A model generated the notes under the pieces. That model made no database searches and was not told where the DNA came from. It saw only the letters and a list, made by a program, of their open reading frames with translations. DNA of 64,000 nt from Hysterangium stoloniferum (taxonomy: Eukaryota > Basidiomycota > Agaricomycetes > Hysterangiales > Hysterangiaceae). The position numbers were made by a program, and so were the translations under genes. The DNA lies in NCBI GenBank assembly GCA_015178975.1, contig WHVD01000209.1:1-64000 (forward strand). Reading direction: 5' to 3'. Shown one piece after another: positions 1 to 10,294 of this stretch (positions are counted from its first letter, which is position 1; the number at the start of each line of letters is the position of its first letter).

Positions 1-396
1 CATCAGGTTGAACAACCGCTGGCCTCCGGCGTGTGCTCCCTCAAAAGGGTTATCATGCACCAACCTTAGAATCGAAGTTAATCATGGTCTGGGTACACAG
101 ACTCGACTTTTCCAGTCCGAGTCGCGAAAGTACAGGAGTCGGTTTGCTCCCACGAAGTAGTGAGAAGGAGTAACAACTGCGTTGGGTGAAGGGGTATCTA
201 AAGCATAGAGATTCCTGAAAACCGGGTCCTTTGAATAACCCTCTAGAAATTTCTTTATATATCCCTCCTCGATGCTGATTAGTAGCTGAGGATGACGCAA
301 TGCGAAGTCGGACTCGTCTTCCTGGTCATTCCTTATTGCGTTATGAGTATCCCATTCTGACCGTCGGACCTTTTGAGTTACTCCAAAAGGCTCCAT
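1..396 (-). pseudogene. pol, end of RNase H region and integrase zinc-finger start, frameshifted and with one stop
   Basis: This is the downstream continuation of the pol frame that stops at 378. It reads from about 396 in a different frame, so a 1-nt deletion or 2-nt insertion lies between roughly 380 and 400. The translation contains the sequence that usually precedes the integrase HHCC domain (RLLYFRDSDWKSRVCVPRP), then a TGA at 84-82. The same frame then continues with LVHDNPFEGAHAGG, the two-histidine half of the HHCC zinc finger. The Cys half and the DDE core are outside the window. The TGA could be a decayed CGA, which is an inference. Confidence 0.8.
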
Positions 397-3329
397 AGAA
401 TCGAGTATGGTAGAGAAGACCGCTTCTTAGCGGGTTCGTCTTTCCATAGTTTTTCCTCAGTATTCTTGTCCAGAGAAGTCGAGGTGATAGCCTGCAAATC
501 ATCTCTAATAGGGCTCACGAAGGCTGGTACCCGAGGGAGTCTGGACAGTGGATCCACGTTGCTGTGAACTCTCCCTGCTCGATGCAAAATCTCGAGACCT
601 GGAAATGCAGCGTATATCGCCCCCCATGCGGCTAGTCGACGATTAGTGTTCTCGTAAGATCTAGCCCATTGCAGAGCTGCATGGTCCGTAATGAGCAGGA
701 CATGTTCACCTTCAATGAAAGGTTGAAAGTGGACCAGTCCCTCCTTTGCTGCTAATGCTTCCCGTTCAGTAGCAGAATAGTTACGCTCCGCGCTTTTCAG
801 CGTGCGACTCCAATATGCAATGACTCGTTCAACAGTAACTTCGGTCGCCTCAAAAGTGGATCCCCACGAATCCGACCACTCAATCTCGGGCTGTTTGGTT
901 TTGTACCGATGAACAAAGGATGGCACGTCCTGCGCACGGTCAAAAGCCAATTTGGCTTGGGCGTAGATTTTTGTATCCACTAAATCTCCTAAAGCCATCT
1001 TCTGGACTTGTTGGAGGCAACAACCCAAGGCAAAATCCGAAGCGTCCGTATACAATCGGTAGGGCATCCCACTAACTGGATGTCCCAACACTGGAGCTGA
1101 TCCTAATGCGGTTTTAACATCCTCATAAGCTCGGACATGTTCAGCAGTCCACGTCCAAGGTGTTCCCTTTTTTAGGAGCGAGAATAAAGGGGACACCATC
1201 CATGAATAAAATGGTATATATGCTGAAAAGTAAAGGACCATTCCAAGAAACCGTTGTAGATCAGAAACCTTAGTGGGTGGGGCCAATTCCAATATAGCGC
1301 GAACCTTTTCTTGATGGGTTGAAAAACCCAGCCTAGATACTTTATGACCCAATAACAATATCGAATTATATCCGATAAAACATTTCTTGGGAGAGAGAGT
1401 AATACCGGCCGAAGTGATAGCGCCAAGCACCTGATTCAGGTGAAGCAAATGATCATCCCAGTTCTTAGAGAATATGACTATGTCATCGATGTAGACTAAA
1501 CAAAAAATCCACAAGTAGGGTGCTAGAACCGTTTGCATGACGCGCTGAAATGTAGAGGGGCCGTTTCTGAGCCCAAATGGCATCCTTTTAAATTGCCACA
1601 GCCCTCTATGGGATCTAAAGGCTGTTTTGGGCTTATTGTCCTCCAACATTTCTAATTGAGTAAACCCGGCCAGCGCATCGAAAGAAGAAAGAACATTTGA
1701 CCCCGACAGCGCTTGCATAATCTCCGATTGACGTGGTAAAGGGAATTCATCTGGAACAGTGAGATGGTTAAGTTTCCGATAGTCGATGACCACCCGCGGT
1801 TTACCATTGCGATATACTACAAAGGCTGGCGCTCCCCAGGGGCTTTTAGATGGCTCAATGACACCCTGTTCGAACCAGGTATCCATTTGCTCGTCTATAA
1901 CTCTCCTATTGGCAGGGGACGAGGGGAACATAGGCATGGATATGGGCTGAGCGCCCTCTTTCAAGGGGACAGGGACTCTACATTCCACTTGCCCTAACCG
2001 TCCGTCGACTCCGAAAGCCTTAACATTCTCAGTCAAAACTGATCTGAGACGTGGCAGGACCTCCGTTGGTATATCCGGTCCCAAATTGACTAACTTGTGA
2101 AGATCCTCTGAGGCAAATTCCTCATTATCAGCCACTGCAGCTGTCTTAGGACCAGGCGGTTCGAAATCGTCTGCAATCTCTGGTTCAACAGGTGGCTTAG
2201 GTCTTTCTGAGGCGACTTGACGGTCCTCCTCAAGTTGAGAGAGACTTTCAATAAGGTGTGCGATCTTGGTCGCGCCTGCTACCATTAAACCTTTCTCCTC
2301 GAGTGACCTGGGCTTGTGAGCCCAACGAGCAGGGTCATGAATTATCCCTATTGTCTCCCCTCGTCGGATAGTCTTAGGGGTTAGTGATGGATTGGCTAAA
2401 GGTACTGCCGCACTATTCCTTGAAATTGCCATGATTGGTGTGGCTAATATAGAACCGTCCTCGTTTTGCAGTACAATTCCTTCAACAATCCATTCCTCGC
2501 CCTTTAGATCTTCAACAAAAATAGGCACTAGTCTGGCTGACTCTGGATCGATAGTGCAATCCTCCAAGGCTCGTGTGACTCTTTCAGTACGCACACCTTT
2601 ATCGGGGAGAGAGGTGAGTTTGGATGACTCCTTCTCATGCTTCCCGAAAGGGGCCTTATTGACGGTGAAGGTCAAAGGTTGAGGTTCCTTAGAAGAGCTG
2701 GCTGGAATAAAACCCTGTCGTCCCGGGAGAATAAGTCTAGATCCCAACGGCTGATCTCTTAGAGTACCAATTTCATAATTAATATGAAAGTCTTCTCCCA
2801 AAAGAATTGGCACCGTCATTCCTCTAACGACATAAGTTTCAGCCGCGAACTTCAGTAACGTTCCACTGTCGTCCTCCAGGTAAATGGGGACATTAACATA
2901 TCCGATAACCTTAGTGTTACCCGTGAGCTGAATTAGACGTAATTTGAGTCCTTGTTTCAACTTATACATGCCCTGCAGTTCCTTGTAGAATTCCTCCGAT
3001 ATAAGGGAAAGATCCGCTCCCGTGTCCATTCGAATTTTAACGCGTTTGGGTGAATCGGGAGTTCCTACATGACCGAAAACATGGAGTGCTGCAACTCCTA
3101 TGCTAGAGTAACCACTGGGAGGATCCCGTTTTCGATAAAGGATTGTAGTATCCTCCTTCATCAGACGACTGGGACGAGGGTATTGGATTCGAGGCCTCTT
3201 ACTTTCCTTGCACAGGGACAAGATTACGTTCCTGCGTTCACTTCGGCAAGGAACACACTTCGAAGGGGAATCCAATACTGGATCATCGTCGCTGTCCTCC
3301 GAATCCGAATTCTCGTACGGTAGTAAATC
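378..3329 (-). CDS. Ty3/gypsy pol: aspartic protease, reverse transcriptase, RNase H
   Basis: The long open frame encodes, in order, a retropepsin-like protease (RMDTGADLSLIS, about residue 80), a reverse transcriptase with the YIDDIVIFS catalytic box, and an RNase H starting at LYTDASDFALG and including the REALA segment. It has no good ATG: the open stretch begins with acidic codons before 3275, and the frame is entered from gag. Gag and pol overlap in the -1 relation, and at 3335-3329 the minus strand reads C CCC CCG in phase with gag, a candidate slippery heptamer. The frame ends at a TAA (380-378) after the RNase H, but integrase codons continue in another frame, so this stop reflects decay. 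Function: replication of the element. Confidence 0.9.
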   Translation of the reverse strand, partial: DLLPYENSDSEDSDDDPVLDSPSKCVPCRSERRNVILSLCKESKRPRIQYPRPSRLMKEDTTILYRKRDPPSGYSSIGVAALHVFGHVGTPDSPKRVKIRMDTGADLSLISEEFYKELQGMYKLKQGLKLRLIQLTGNTKVIGYVNVPIYLEDDSGTLLKFAAETYVVRGMTVPILLGEDFHINYEIGTLRDQPLGSRLILPGRQGFIPASSSKEPQPLTFTVNKAPFGKHEKESSKLTSLPDKGVRTERVTRALEDCTIDPESARLVPIFVEDLKGEEWIVEGIVLQNEDGSILATPIMAISRNSAAVPLANPSLTPKTIRRGETIGIIHDPARWAHKPRSLEEKGLMVAGATKIAHLIESLSQLEEDRQVASERPKPPVEPEIADDFEPPGPKTAAVADNEEFASEDLHKLVNLGPDIPTEVLPRLRSVLTENVKAFGVDGRLGQVECRVPVPLKEGAQPISMPMFPSSPANRRVIDEQMDTWFEQGVIEPSKSPWGAPAFVVYRNGKPRVVIDYRKLNHLTVPDEFPLPRQSEIMQALSGSNVLSSFDALAGFTQLEMLEDNKPKTAFRSHRGLWQFKRMPFGLRNGPSTFQRVMQTVLAPYLWIFCLVYIDDIVIFSKNWDDHLLHLNQVLGAITSAGITLSPKKCFIGYNSILLLGHKVSRLGFSTHQEKVRAILELAPPTKVSDLQRFLGMVLYFSAYIPFYSWMVSPLFSLLKKGTPWTWTAEHVRAYEDVKTALGSAPVLGHPVSGMPYRLYTDASDFALGCCLQQVQKMALGDLVDTKIYAQAKLAFDRAQDVPSFVHRYKTKQPEIEWSDSWGSTFEATEVTVERVIAYWSRTLKSAERNYSATEREALAAKEGLVHFQPFIEGEHVLLITDHAALQWARSYENTNRRLAAWGAIYAAFPGLEILHRAGRVHSNVDPLSRLPRVPAFVSPIRDDLQAITSTSLDKNTEEKLWKDEPAKKRSSLPYSILWSLLE

Positions 3330-6181
3330 GGGGGGTTCCCGGGATCAAACAGGAATGTGTCAACATTAGCTCCAGGCGAACAGAGCGAATTCAAACTGAT
3401 TTGTTCGTGAGACTCTCCAGTCTGACAGTAGTCCTCGGTCAGGCCTTCAAGGTCCTGCCGATGAACACTCAGCCGGTCTCCTTTTTCGAAGAAATCTGCG
3501 GCGAGTATGGATACGTAAGCTTCTGACAGAAGAGCTTCACCAGTCGTTTGATTTTCCTCCCTCACTAATTTGTCTTCGACATGGGGCGAATAAACGGAAA
3601 CAAAAGTCAATTCATCATCAGAGTTATTTACTTGTCCTTGTATAGATAGTCCATGAACCGCTTCATATAACCTTTGCTCCTCAGCTTCCTCCGACATATC
3701 CTGTGCGGAGCATTTGTTGATAGAGACATAATGAGACATTTTGCCAGCTTGAGGGCAGTCTATCTTAAAATGCTCCGGACTTCCACATATCCAACATTCC
3801 TTGGTGGGCTTGATCGAACTCCTCTTGTTACTCCTCTCGAAGAACATTTTTCCGTGACGCTTTCCCTGTTTTGGATCAGCGACGTCTGGAACGGTCCTTC
3901 TCGTCGAGCCTCTCTCGTTAGTCTCACTAATGAGAATATGGTTAGGTGAAGAGGAGTCGCCGGTGACTCTAAAATCCAATTCTTGACCCTCCGATAACAT
4001 TACACGCGGTTTCTGGAACCTGTAACGTTCCCGGTGTGTTTGGACCCAAGCGTTAATCAGAGCTTCTTGCAGGTTATTAGCATAAGTCTGTAAACTCATG
4101 ATATTATCGATGGGTTGTCCTTGAAGAAGGTAGAGCCATTCTGTAGGCAGTGTGAGAATGAGTCTGCGTGTCTCATCCCCTCTGTCCTGGTGGAACCCGT
4201 ACAGGAAACGATAAAGTTTAACTCTCCGTTGGATATAGTGGACGGGTGTCTCACGATCGTGACCAGCCTGTCGAAATTTCATAGCTTCCCATTCTAAGGC
4301 TAAGGATTCATGCCAACGAGTTCCGAGCAATCCTTCGACGATACCCCAAAGAAACGACCCATGAGATTGACTGAATTCAGTACGATGCTCACGGTCTAAG
4401 GTGCTCCACCAGACCTTAGCATGCCCCTTGAGTCGTCTTGGCAGAGCAACTCCTAAGATCGCACTCATAGAGTCTGATATCTCCGCGAGACTCATGATAT
4501 CCATGATATAGTCCAGGGCTTCGGATTGAGCTCCATCGTATTCAGGGAGATCAGACCATTTGATCTTGAGGTCGTTGGTGTTAAGAGTGACCTTCTTATC
4601 CTTAGGTAAGTCGTCAATAAGCGCGCTAGCTCGAGACCGCATCGGAGTTCGAAAAGGGGTATTAGGCACTCCATTGTGGCGTTCCCCACGTCCTGAGTTC
4701 CCTCCCCGGTCTGAAGTATTCGAACTCCCAGATGAATCGCTAGGGGGTCCTCCTGATGGCAAGAAAGGGTTTGAAGCGATCGGTAGAGAATGGCGGGGAC
4801 CGTCTGGATTAAGCGATCCTCGACCAGCAACTGGGCCAGCTATGCCCTCAGTAAATGCCGTGGAGAAGGACGGTCGACCCTTGTTGGCGACTGATTGATT
4901 TCTGAGAGTGGTCGCTTCATCCCTGAAGTTAGGGCTGTTGGAGACTCCCTCAAATGCGACGCGAGAGCGGTAATCTCCCTGGAGAGACGTTAGGCCTGGT
5001 TCCATCGCGATTTGTCTCTCGATCTCCGTCGTGTTCAGAAGTCGACACGGCTGGGGTTGATGGAAGGGAGCGCAGACCTCAATCCTCTTCTCCTGAAGGC
5101 GTTCTATTACTTGCGTCCTCAAATCCAGTGGAAAATCCTCCAATATTACAGGATGGTTGAGAGAATGCAGAAAACGAGTATCAGGGGACCCGTTTAAGTT
5201 GCGAACAAACGAATTGGTCGTGGAGATAGGCGAATCAGGGACCTGGATCGAGTCGTTATAGGGGAGGAGTACCTCTAAAACCATCTTATCAAGTCTTCTT
5301 TGGTTTCGCTTCAACCGACCTCTTAAAGTGAGGTATGCCAGCGATAGATTCGGCATGACTCCATTGAGAGACTCCTCCAACATACGGATGTACATGTACT
5401 GGTAGTCAACCTTAGGCACAACATGATCTCCGCCAAGCAGGACATGCAGGATCTGTAACACATCATCATGCGTACGAAGTGCTTCAAGGAACATAGAAAA
5501 CACTTCCCGCTTGAGAATTCTTCTTCCTCCTTCCATAGTAATCGTCACCTCATTCGACCATTCAGTAATCGATTGGGTCAAATCCTCAAGGTTCCCTGGT
5601 CGCGTGAATAAATCCCGCGCCAATAAAATCGCTTGATAACGCCCTAACCAGACTGCTACAGTCTCCGGTAGAATAGGGTAATCCATACTGTACTCCTCCA
5701 CGAAGGGGGTAACCTGATCCTCGGGGATTCAATCGGTGTAGTACATATCCCATTTGTAATCGATGGGCTGGGCGTAAACCATATGACCTCCGAGGAACTG
5801 CTTAAGGATGACCTGTCTCGGAGGGAATCTGAGAACGGGCGTGGGTGCTCGATTAGACTCAATCTTAACTCCAGGGGTGTCCAACTGCTCGAGTAATGAG
5901 CGTTCCTCAGGTGGATCAGGGGGAATGTTCATTGACGATCCAACTACTACTCCGGGGGAATCCTCTGGAGGAGGTGATCCTGGAGGAAGCTGGGGAATGT
6001 TCGTAGACGATCCAACTACTACTCCGGGGGAATCCTCCGGAGGAGCTGATCCTTGAAAAGTCGACGAAGACTTCCTCAGGGTGACGTTATGGGGTGGTTC
6101 TAGGTTAAAAGATTTTTGACGAGGCATGGAGCTACCAGGCGTTGATGAAGGCCTAGACGTTTGATTCTTGCCCGTAGTCAT
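3224..6181 (-). pseudogene. Ty3/gypsy gag with CCHC zinc knuckle, interrupted by one in-frame TGA
   Basis: An ATG at 6181 opens a frame that runs to 3224 with a single interruption, a TGA at 5731-5729. Both sides are in the same phase, so this is a roughly 985-codon gag with one nonsense codon rather than two genes. The N-terminal 150 residues are Pro/Ser-rich and contain a repeated EDSPGVVVGSS segment. The central part resembles the retrotransposon gag capsid domain (about 4600-4000). Near the end lies a zinc knuckle CWICGSPEHFKIDC (C-X2-C-X4-H-X4-C), expected to bind RNA. Without readthrough of the TGA only the N-terminal piece would be made. Gag identity is certain from the knuckle and its position before pol. 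Confidence 0.85.
3329..3335 (-). promoter_or_regulatory. Candidate -1 ribosomal frameshift site between gag and pol
   Basis: On the minus strand the sequence is AACCCCCCGATTTAC. In gag phase the codons are AAC CCC CCG, giving the heptamer C CCC CCG. A one-base slip backwards continues exactly into the pol frame (GAT TTA CTA). Gag remains open to 3224, so the frames overlap for about 100 nt. Seen: the phase relation and the heptamer. Inferred: that it is used. A downstream pseudoknot was not checked. Confidence 0.5.
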
Positions 6182-6236
6182 TCGTGTGTCCAGGTCTTAG
6201 TAGTCAAATAATAAGTTTTTCCTCGTAGGAAAAGAA

Positions 6237-6257
6237 CAGTCCAGCTCGGATCACCAC
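6237..6257 (-). other. Candidate primer-binding site
   Basis: Immediately inside the LTR, the minus strand reads GTGGTGATCCGAGCTGG. A TGG start one or two bases after the LTR is typical of a site complementary to the 3' CCA end of a tRNA. The tRNA species was not identified. Confidence 0.45.
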
Positions 6258-6895
6258 TGTGAAGAGTGGTGGATTCTGACCGCTCTATATACGAAGAATA
6301 GTGTTTATTCAACTACTATTAGAGAGTATTGACCGTCAGTACAATACTATAGACTACTAGACTGTTAGTACTAGTATAAGAACGCGCTGCACGCCTCAAG
6401 AGCAACTGTATAGTTGCTCGTGACGGCTTAGAACAGTAAGATAACGAGTTGACCTTTTACAGTACAACTAATAGCTAGAAATAAGAAAGATACTCAGCTA
6501 AAGACTGAATGTCTAGGATAGAGTATTAGTAGCGTGAGTCGACTACGGTGTCGACGAGCGCAAAGTCTTGAAAGCGGAACTCGACCTTAGCGGTTCGAGT
6601 TCAAAAGGCTACTAGTAGACTAGAGAATACTACCTTTATGGTAGCTGAGATACTACCCTTGACACCTCTCGTTATTCGACGTCTGAGTCGTTACGAAGTG
6701 GTGTCTGCTGGGTAAAAAGTTGTCTCCGTTTAGCGCTGAGAGCACCCATAGATATACACAAGACTTCGAACTAAGAAATACGGGTATGCTCGAAGATCTA
6801 GAGAGTTAGGGAAAAAGAGTAAGAACTAAATAATATAATACTATAATATATGTATTATTCCACAGTCCAATCATGATATATGCATACCCTTCACA
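6258..6895 (-). repeat. 5' LTR of the Ty3/gypsy element (638 bp)
   Basis: On the plus strand it begins TGTGAAGAGTGG next to the primer-binding site and ends CCTTCACA at the junction with Tc1 transposase codons. Its inner end matches the ends of the LTRs at 7165, 9569 and 11462 (TGTGAAGAGT... and ...CTCTATATACGAAGAA), which places all of them in related LTR families. The middle diverges. The partner LTR is outside the window. Confidence 0.8.
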
Positions 6896-7164
6896 CACCT
6901 GCAGGGGAACATGGATGCAGTGCAGTATTATGAGATTTTGGAGGATGGAGTGGAGGAGAGCATTGAAAGTTTGGAGATGGCTGAGGATAAGTGGTACTTC
7001 CAACAGGACAATGATCCAAAACATACCTCAAAAAAGGCAGACAAGTGGTTTTCTGACAATAACATCATTACCATGAAGTGGCCTGCCCAATCCCCTGATC
7101 TAAATCCCATTGAACACCTCTGGCAACACCTCAAGGCCAAACTCCAACAATATGACATACCACC

Positions 7165-8307
7165 TGTGAAGAGTCGTGTATTCGGACTGCTCTGTATACG
7201 AAGAATATCGACTATTGCAGTGTGATATTAGAGAGAGAGGGAGAGAGAGAGAGCTAGATGACGAGTTCAAGCCTGAGATGTTAGTTAGCTCAGATAGTTC
7301 AGATAATTGTTACGACCGTGTCGCAACCCTATCGGCCCCGAGGTTATCGCCACTTGTCAACGTTTCAAGTCGTCCCCTCGGAAACCATCGGCCCCGAAGC
7401 TGACGAATGTTTCGCAAAGATCAAACTCCATTTACGCCCACGTCAAATAACTCGTATTGTCTGGTCAAACTTTGATACGTCCCCTTTATTATGTTGATCC
7501 GTTCAATCTTATGTTTCGCATATGTCTATCTATATTTGTAGTCCTCGAACCATTTCCTTTTATCGTAATTCCGCTCTCGGTTATCATCGGCCTCCGAACT
7601 AATCATAAACTTCCCGTTCCTAGTCAAGCTTATTGTTAATACCGTGTTCCGCCCTTCTCCCCATTAGTATTTTCCAGACGCCTGTTACTTGTATATGAAC
7701 CCGCTGTAATTGTAGTTACTGGACAATCAGAATATCGACTCAGAATACCCTCATACACCTGTATCAGTCTCATACTAAAACTTCCCCCATCCGCCTTCGC
7801 GTGCGCTCGCCCACTTCCGGCCCCGACCCCTTGGCCCGACGCTCGACTTGTCCTTCGATTCCGATCGGTATCACGCCGAAAGGTACTCACTAGGACTAGT
7901 CTTCACCCGCCCGAAATTTAAGGACATCCTGCGGATATTTGCGAGGGCGCAGCCCATAAGCTGAAGCCAAGTCCTTCCGATCGGTCCCTGTCGGCCACCG
8001 ACATTAGTCAGTTTCCAGTTCTTAACAATAATGCTACTTATGTAGTAGCTGGCACATTACCCTAATCACCGCTCGTAGTAGACCTAGTTTAGTGTCTTAC
8101 GAGTGGTGGTTTCTGGGTAAAAAGTGTGTTGTTCTATTTGGTGCTGAGTGCACCCACAAGTATACACAGCACTTCGAACTAATGAAATGGTGCACTATTT
8201 GAAGAATGTAAAGAATAGGAAAATATGAGTGAAATATGTAAAAATATAAATAAAATAAAAGGAGTATTTTACTATAATAAAACCATGGCCAGGGCATATC
8301 CCTCACA
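7165..8307 (-). repeat. Solo LTR in the Tc1 transposase, itself interrupted (418 bp without the insert)
   Basis: Plus-strand ends are TGTGAAGAGTCG and ATATCCCTCACA. The flanking CCACC (7160-7164 and 8308-8312) is a perfect 5-bp target duplication, and removing the LTR plus one copy restores the transposase frame. Removing the nested element (7308-8027) and its 5-bp duplication leaves 418 bp, the same length as the inverted copy at 8991-9408. No internal retrotransposon DNA remains, so it is a solo LTR produced by LTR-LTR recombination. Confidence 0.9.
7308..8027. repeat. 720-bp solo LTR of a second family nested in the LTR
   Basis: Begins TGTTACGACC and ends TTCTTAACA, with inverted TGTTA/TAACA termini. 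It is flanked by ATAAT at 7303-7307 and 8028-8032, a perfect 5-bp target duplication. The uninterrupted LTR copy at 8991-9408 contains a single ATAAT at the equivalent place, so the empty site is seen in the same window. It has no sequence relation to the TGTGAAGAGT family. Confidence 0.88.
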
Positions 8308-8684
8308 CCACCCAAAGGAGTATATGAATTATGGGATAGGGTGGCAAAGGAGTGGATTGAAATACCACCAGATACATGCCAGAAGCTAATAGAAAGCATG
8401 CCTAGGAGGATACAGGCAGTTTTAAATGCAAAGGGGGGTCATACAAAGTATTAGATTGTAAAATAATAGAGGGTCAAAAAACTGGCCCAATGAGTGATTA
8501 TTTTGTTTGATTTATTGAGCAATGAGTTTTGATTGGAATCACATGATTTCTTAAGTTGGTAGATAGCCAACATGTTCTAGTATATCATGTGAATTGTTCA
8601 GAACTTTTGCTGATGTCATTCCTTCATCCAACATCAATCTTTCTAAAATGCACAAACATTGGGGCAGTTTTTTGACCCACTGTA

Positions 8685-9569
8685 TTCTAGTGCCTGTAAT
8701 TAGAACTCAGACACTTTTACCCTGCAACCACAACTTACCCAGACACCCAGTTAGTGTCCCGTAAGTTGTGATTGGGGTATCATCTCGACCATTATATACG
8801 GGCTTCAACCATCCATGCAATCCGAGTTTCGAACTGTACCAGTTGAAACTCCATCTATATATCAATCCGCGCAGACTACATCCACGCTACTCAACCATTC
8901 AACTCTCTTGTTACTCTTTTCACACTCGAGCAGTCACTTGGAATCACACTTAACAGTCAATTCCCTTTATTCATTTTAGCTCTCTACTTTTGTGAGGGAT
9001 ATGCCCTGGCCATGGTTTTATTATAGTAAAATACTCCTTTTATTTTATTTATATTTTTACATATTTCACTCATATTTTCCCATTCTTTACATTCTTCAAA
9101 TAGTGCACCATTTCATTAGTTCGAAGTGCTGTGTATACTTGTGGGTGCACTCAGCACCAAATAGAACAACACACTTTTTACCCAGAAACCACCACTCGTA
9201 AGACACTAAACTAGGTCTACTACGAGCGGTGATTAGGGTAATGTGCCAGCTACTACATAAGTAGCATTATCTGAACTATCTGAGCTAACTAACATCTCAG
9301 GCTTGAACTCATCATCTAGCTCTCTCTCTCTCCCTCTCTCTCTAATATCACACTGCAATAGTCGATATTCTTCATATACAGAGCGGTCTGAATACATGAC
9401 TCTTCACAACTTTACTTTAGATAGCTACTTCACTCGATCGTATTGAACTAAGTAGTCAATACTTGTCTGGCCTTTATTAGACTTAGACAGTCAGTACATC
9501 TACATATTGTACCTAAATAGTCGATATTCTTCATATATAGAATGGTTAGAACTTCCACCACTCTTCACA
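8685..9569 (+). repeat. Old LTR split by another solo LTR and truncated by Tc1 (about 460 bp)
   Basis: The plus-strand right end is CCACCACTCTTCACA at 9569, equivalent to the ends of the other TGTGAAGAGT LTRs. Toward the left the similarity continues with diverged LTR sequence up to the TA where the Tc1 element is inserted. The solo LTR 8991-9408 sits inside it. On its right it has been inserted into a gag gene, whose codons stop making sense at 9569. The rest of the LTR should lie left of the Tc1 element, outside the window. Confidence 0.7.
8991..9408 (+). repeat. Solo LTR, 418 bp, inverted relative to the copy at 7165
   Basis: Begins TGTGAGGGATATGCC and ends GACTCTTCACA, flanked by ACTTT at 8986-8990 and 9409-9413 (perfect target duplication). 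It is nearly identical to the reverse complement of the LTR at 7165-8307 minus its insert. The differences noticed at the outer end are mostly C/T or G/A transitions in CG contexts. Confidence 0.9.
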
Positions 9570-10270
9570 GTGAGACTTGTAAATTGAATCAAATACTTCA
9601 CAACATGATGATGGGCTTTCATTCGAAGATTATCAAGTTTTTCTTCAGCTTCTCCTTCTGCATCAATTTCTCCAAACTGAGCATATAATTCATCTAGAAA
9701 GTCGAGATAATCCACAAGGAAAAATGGTGGAGGAATCGGGGGATTTAATAGAAAAGGTTGCCACCACTCTTGAGCCATTTTCTGGAAATACGAAGTTACC
9801 ATCATAATTTTTGATTGATCGGATTCAAATGATTTTGGTCGAGATTGAAAAACCATTTCACATTGAGCGATAAAATTCTTTAACATTGAAGGTTCTTCTC
9901 CAGTAAACTCTTCAAGCTTATTCATTGTGATTTTGGGCTCCTTCGAAGACATCTGTTCCTTCAATACTTTTCTGAGCACATCTCCGAAATGTCGTAACAT
10001 TGTTTCATCCTCAGACGTAACAGGTTCAGGAGGCGGAGACTCGGGCAAAGGCATTAAAGGGGATTCAGATTCTTGAATTGGCAAGATTGGCTCTTCTCGA
10101 ACTTCTTTGGGTTCCTGAATTGAAGACATTGTAGCTCTTCGAGTTTTGGTCAAAGGAGAAACTGGAATTCGCGATGGCCGAATAACTCTCAGTGAAGGAA
10201 TGGAAGCCACAGATTGAAGTGCTGTAGAACTCGATGCTTTGGTAGTCTTGGATCACGTCCTGGGCTTCAT
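9570..10270 (-). pseudogene. Retrotransposon gag fragment, truncated and with a stop
   Basis: A minus-strand gag capsid domain is recognisable (MNKLEEFTGEEPSMLKNFI, AQEWWQPFL, ELYAQFGEIDAEGEAEEKL), the pattern of fungal Ty3/gypsy gag. The likely original start is the ATG at 10270, followed after five codons by TGA (10255-10253), after which the frame is open to 9570. The next ATG in frame is at 10129. The C-terminus including any zinc knuckle is cut off by the LTR ending at 9569. Gypsy-type gag is well supported; no pol is present on this side. Confidence 0.8.
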
Positions 10271-10294
10271 CAACAGTTGATAGTCAAAATATAC

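Larger units (their letters stand above)
1..6895 (-). mobile_element. Ty3/gypsy LTR retrotransposon, 5' LTR plus gag and most of pol (truncated by window edge)
   Basis: Read on the minus strand the order is LTR (6895-6258), a TGG-starting primer-binding-site candidate, gag (6181-3224), and pol with protease, reverse transcriptase, RNase H and the start of integrase up to the left window edge. This protease-RT-RNase H-integrase order defines Ty3/gypsy. The element is inserted in a Tc1-like transposon: transposase codons resume at 6896, and 6896-6900 (CACCT) should be one half of the target duplication, the other half lying outside the window. Two in-frame TGA codons (84-82 and 5731-5729) and one frameshift near 378-396 make this copy defective. 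Confidence 0.93.
6896..8684 (+). mobile_element. Tc1/mariner (DD34E) transposon, right half, interrupted by an LTR
   Basis: Transposase codons 6902-7164 include FQQDNDPKHTSKK and SPDLNPIEHLW. Exactly 34 residues separate the first D of QQDND from the E of NPIEH, which is the DD34E signature of the Tc1 family. The frame is cut by a solo LTR (7165-8307) and resumes after CCACC with PPKGVYELWD and the family C-terminus (SMPRRIQAV, AKGGHTKY), stop at 8452-8454. The right end is an inverted-repeat-like terminus (GTTTTTTGACCCACTG) finishing at 8682, followed by the TA target at 8683-8684. A related GGGTCAAAAAACTGG lies inverted near 8472. The left half was lost behind the gypsy insertion or lies outside the window. 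Confidence 0.88.

Noticed and set aside
5729..6181. Separate small gene upstream of gag
   Set aside because: It is in the same frame as gag and separated from it only by one TGA; it is the gag N-terminus.
8092..9240. MITE or hairpin element formed by the inverted repeats near 8.1-9.2 kb
   Set aside because: Each arm is a complete LTR with its own distinct target duplication (CCACC and ACTTT), so they are two independent insertions.
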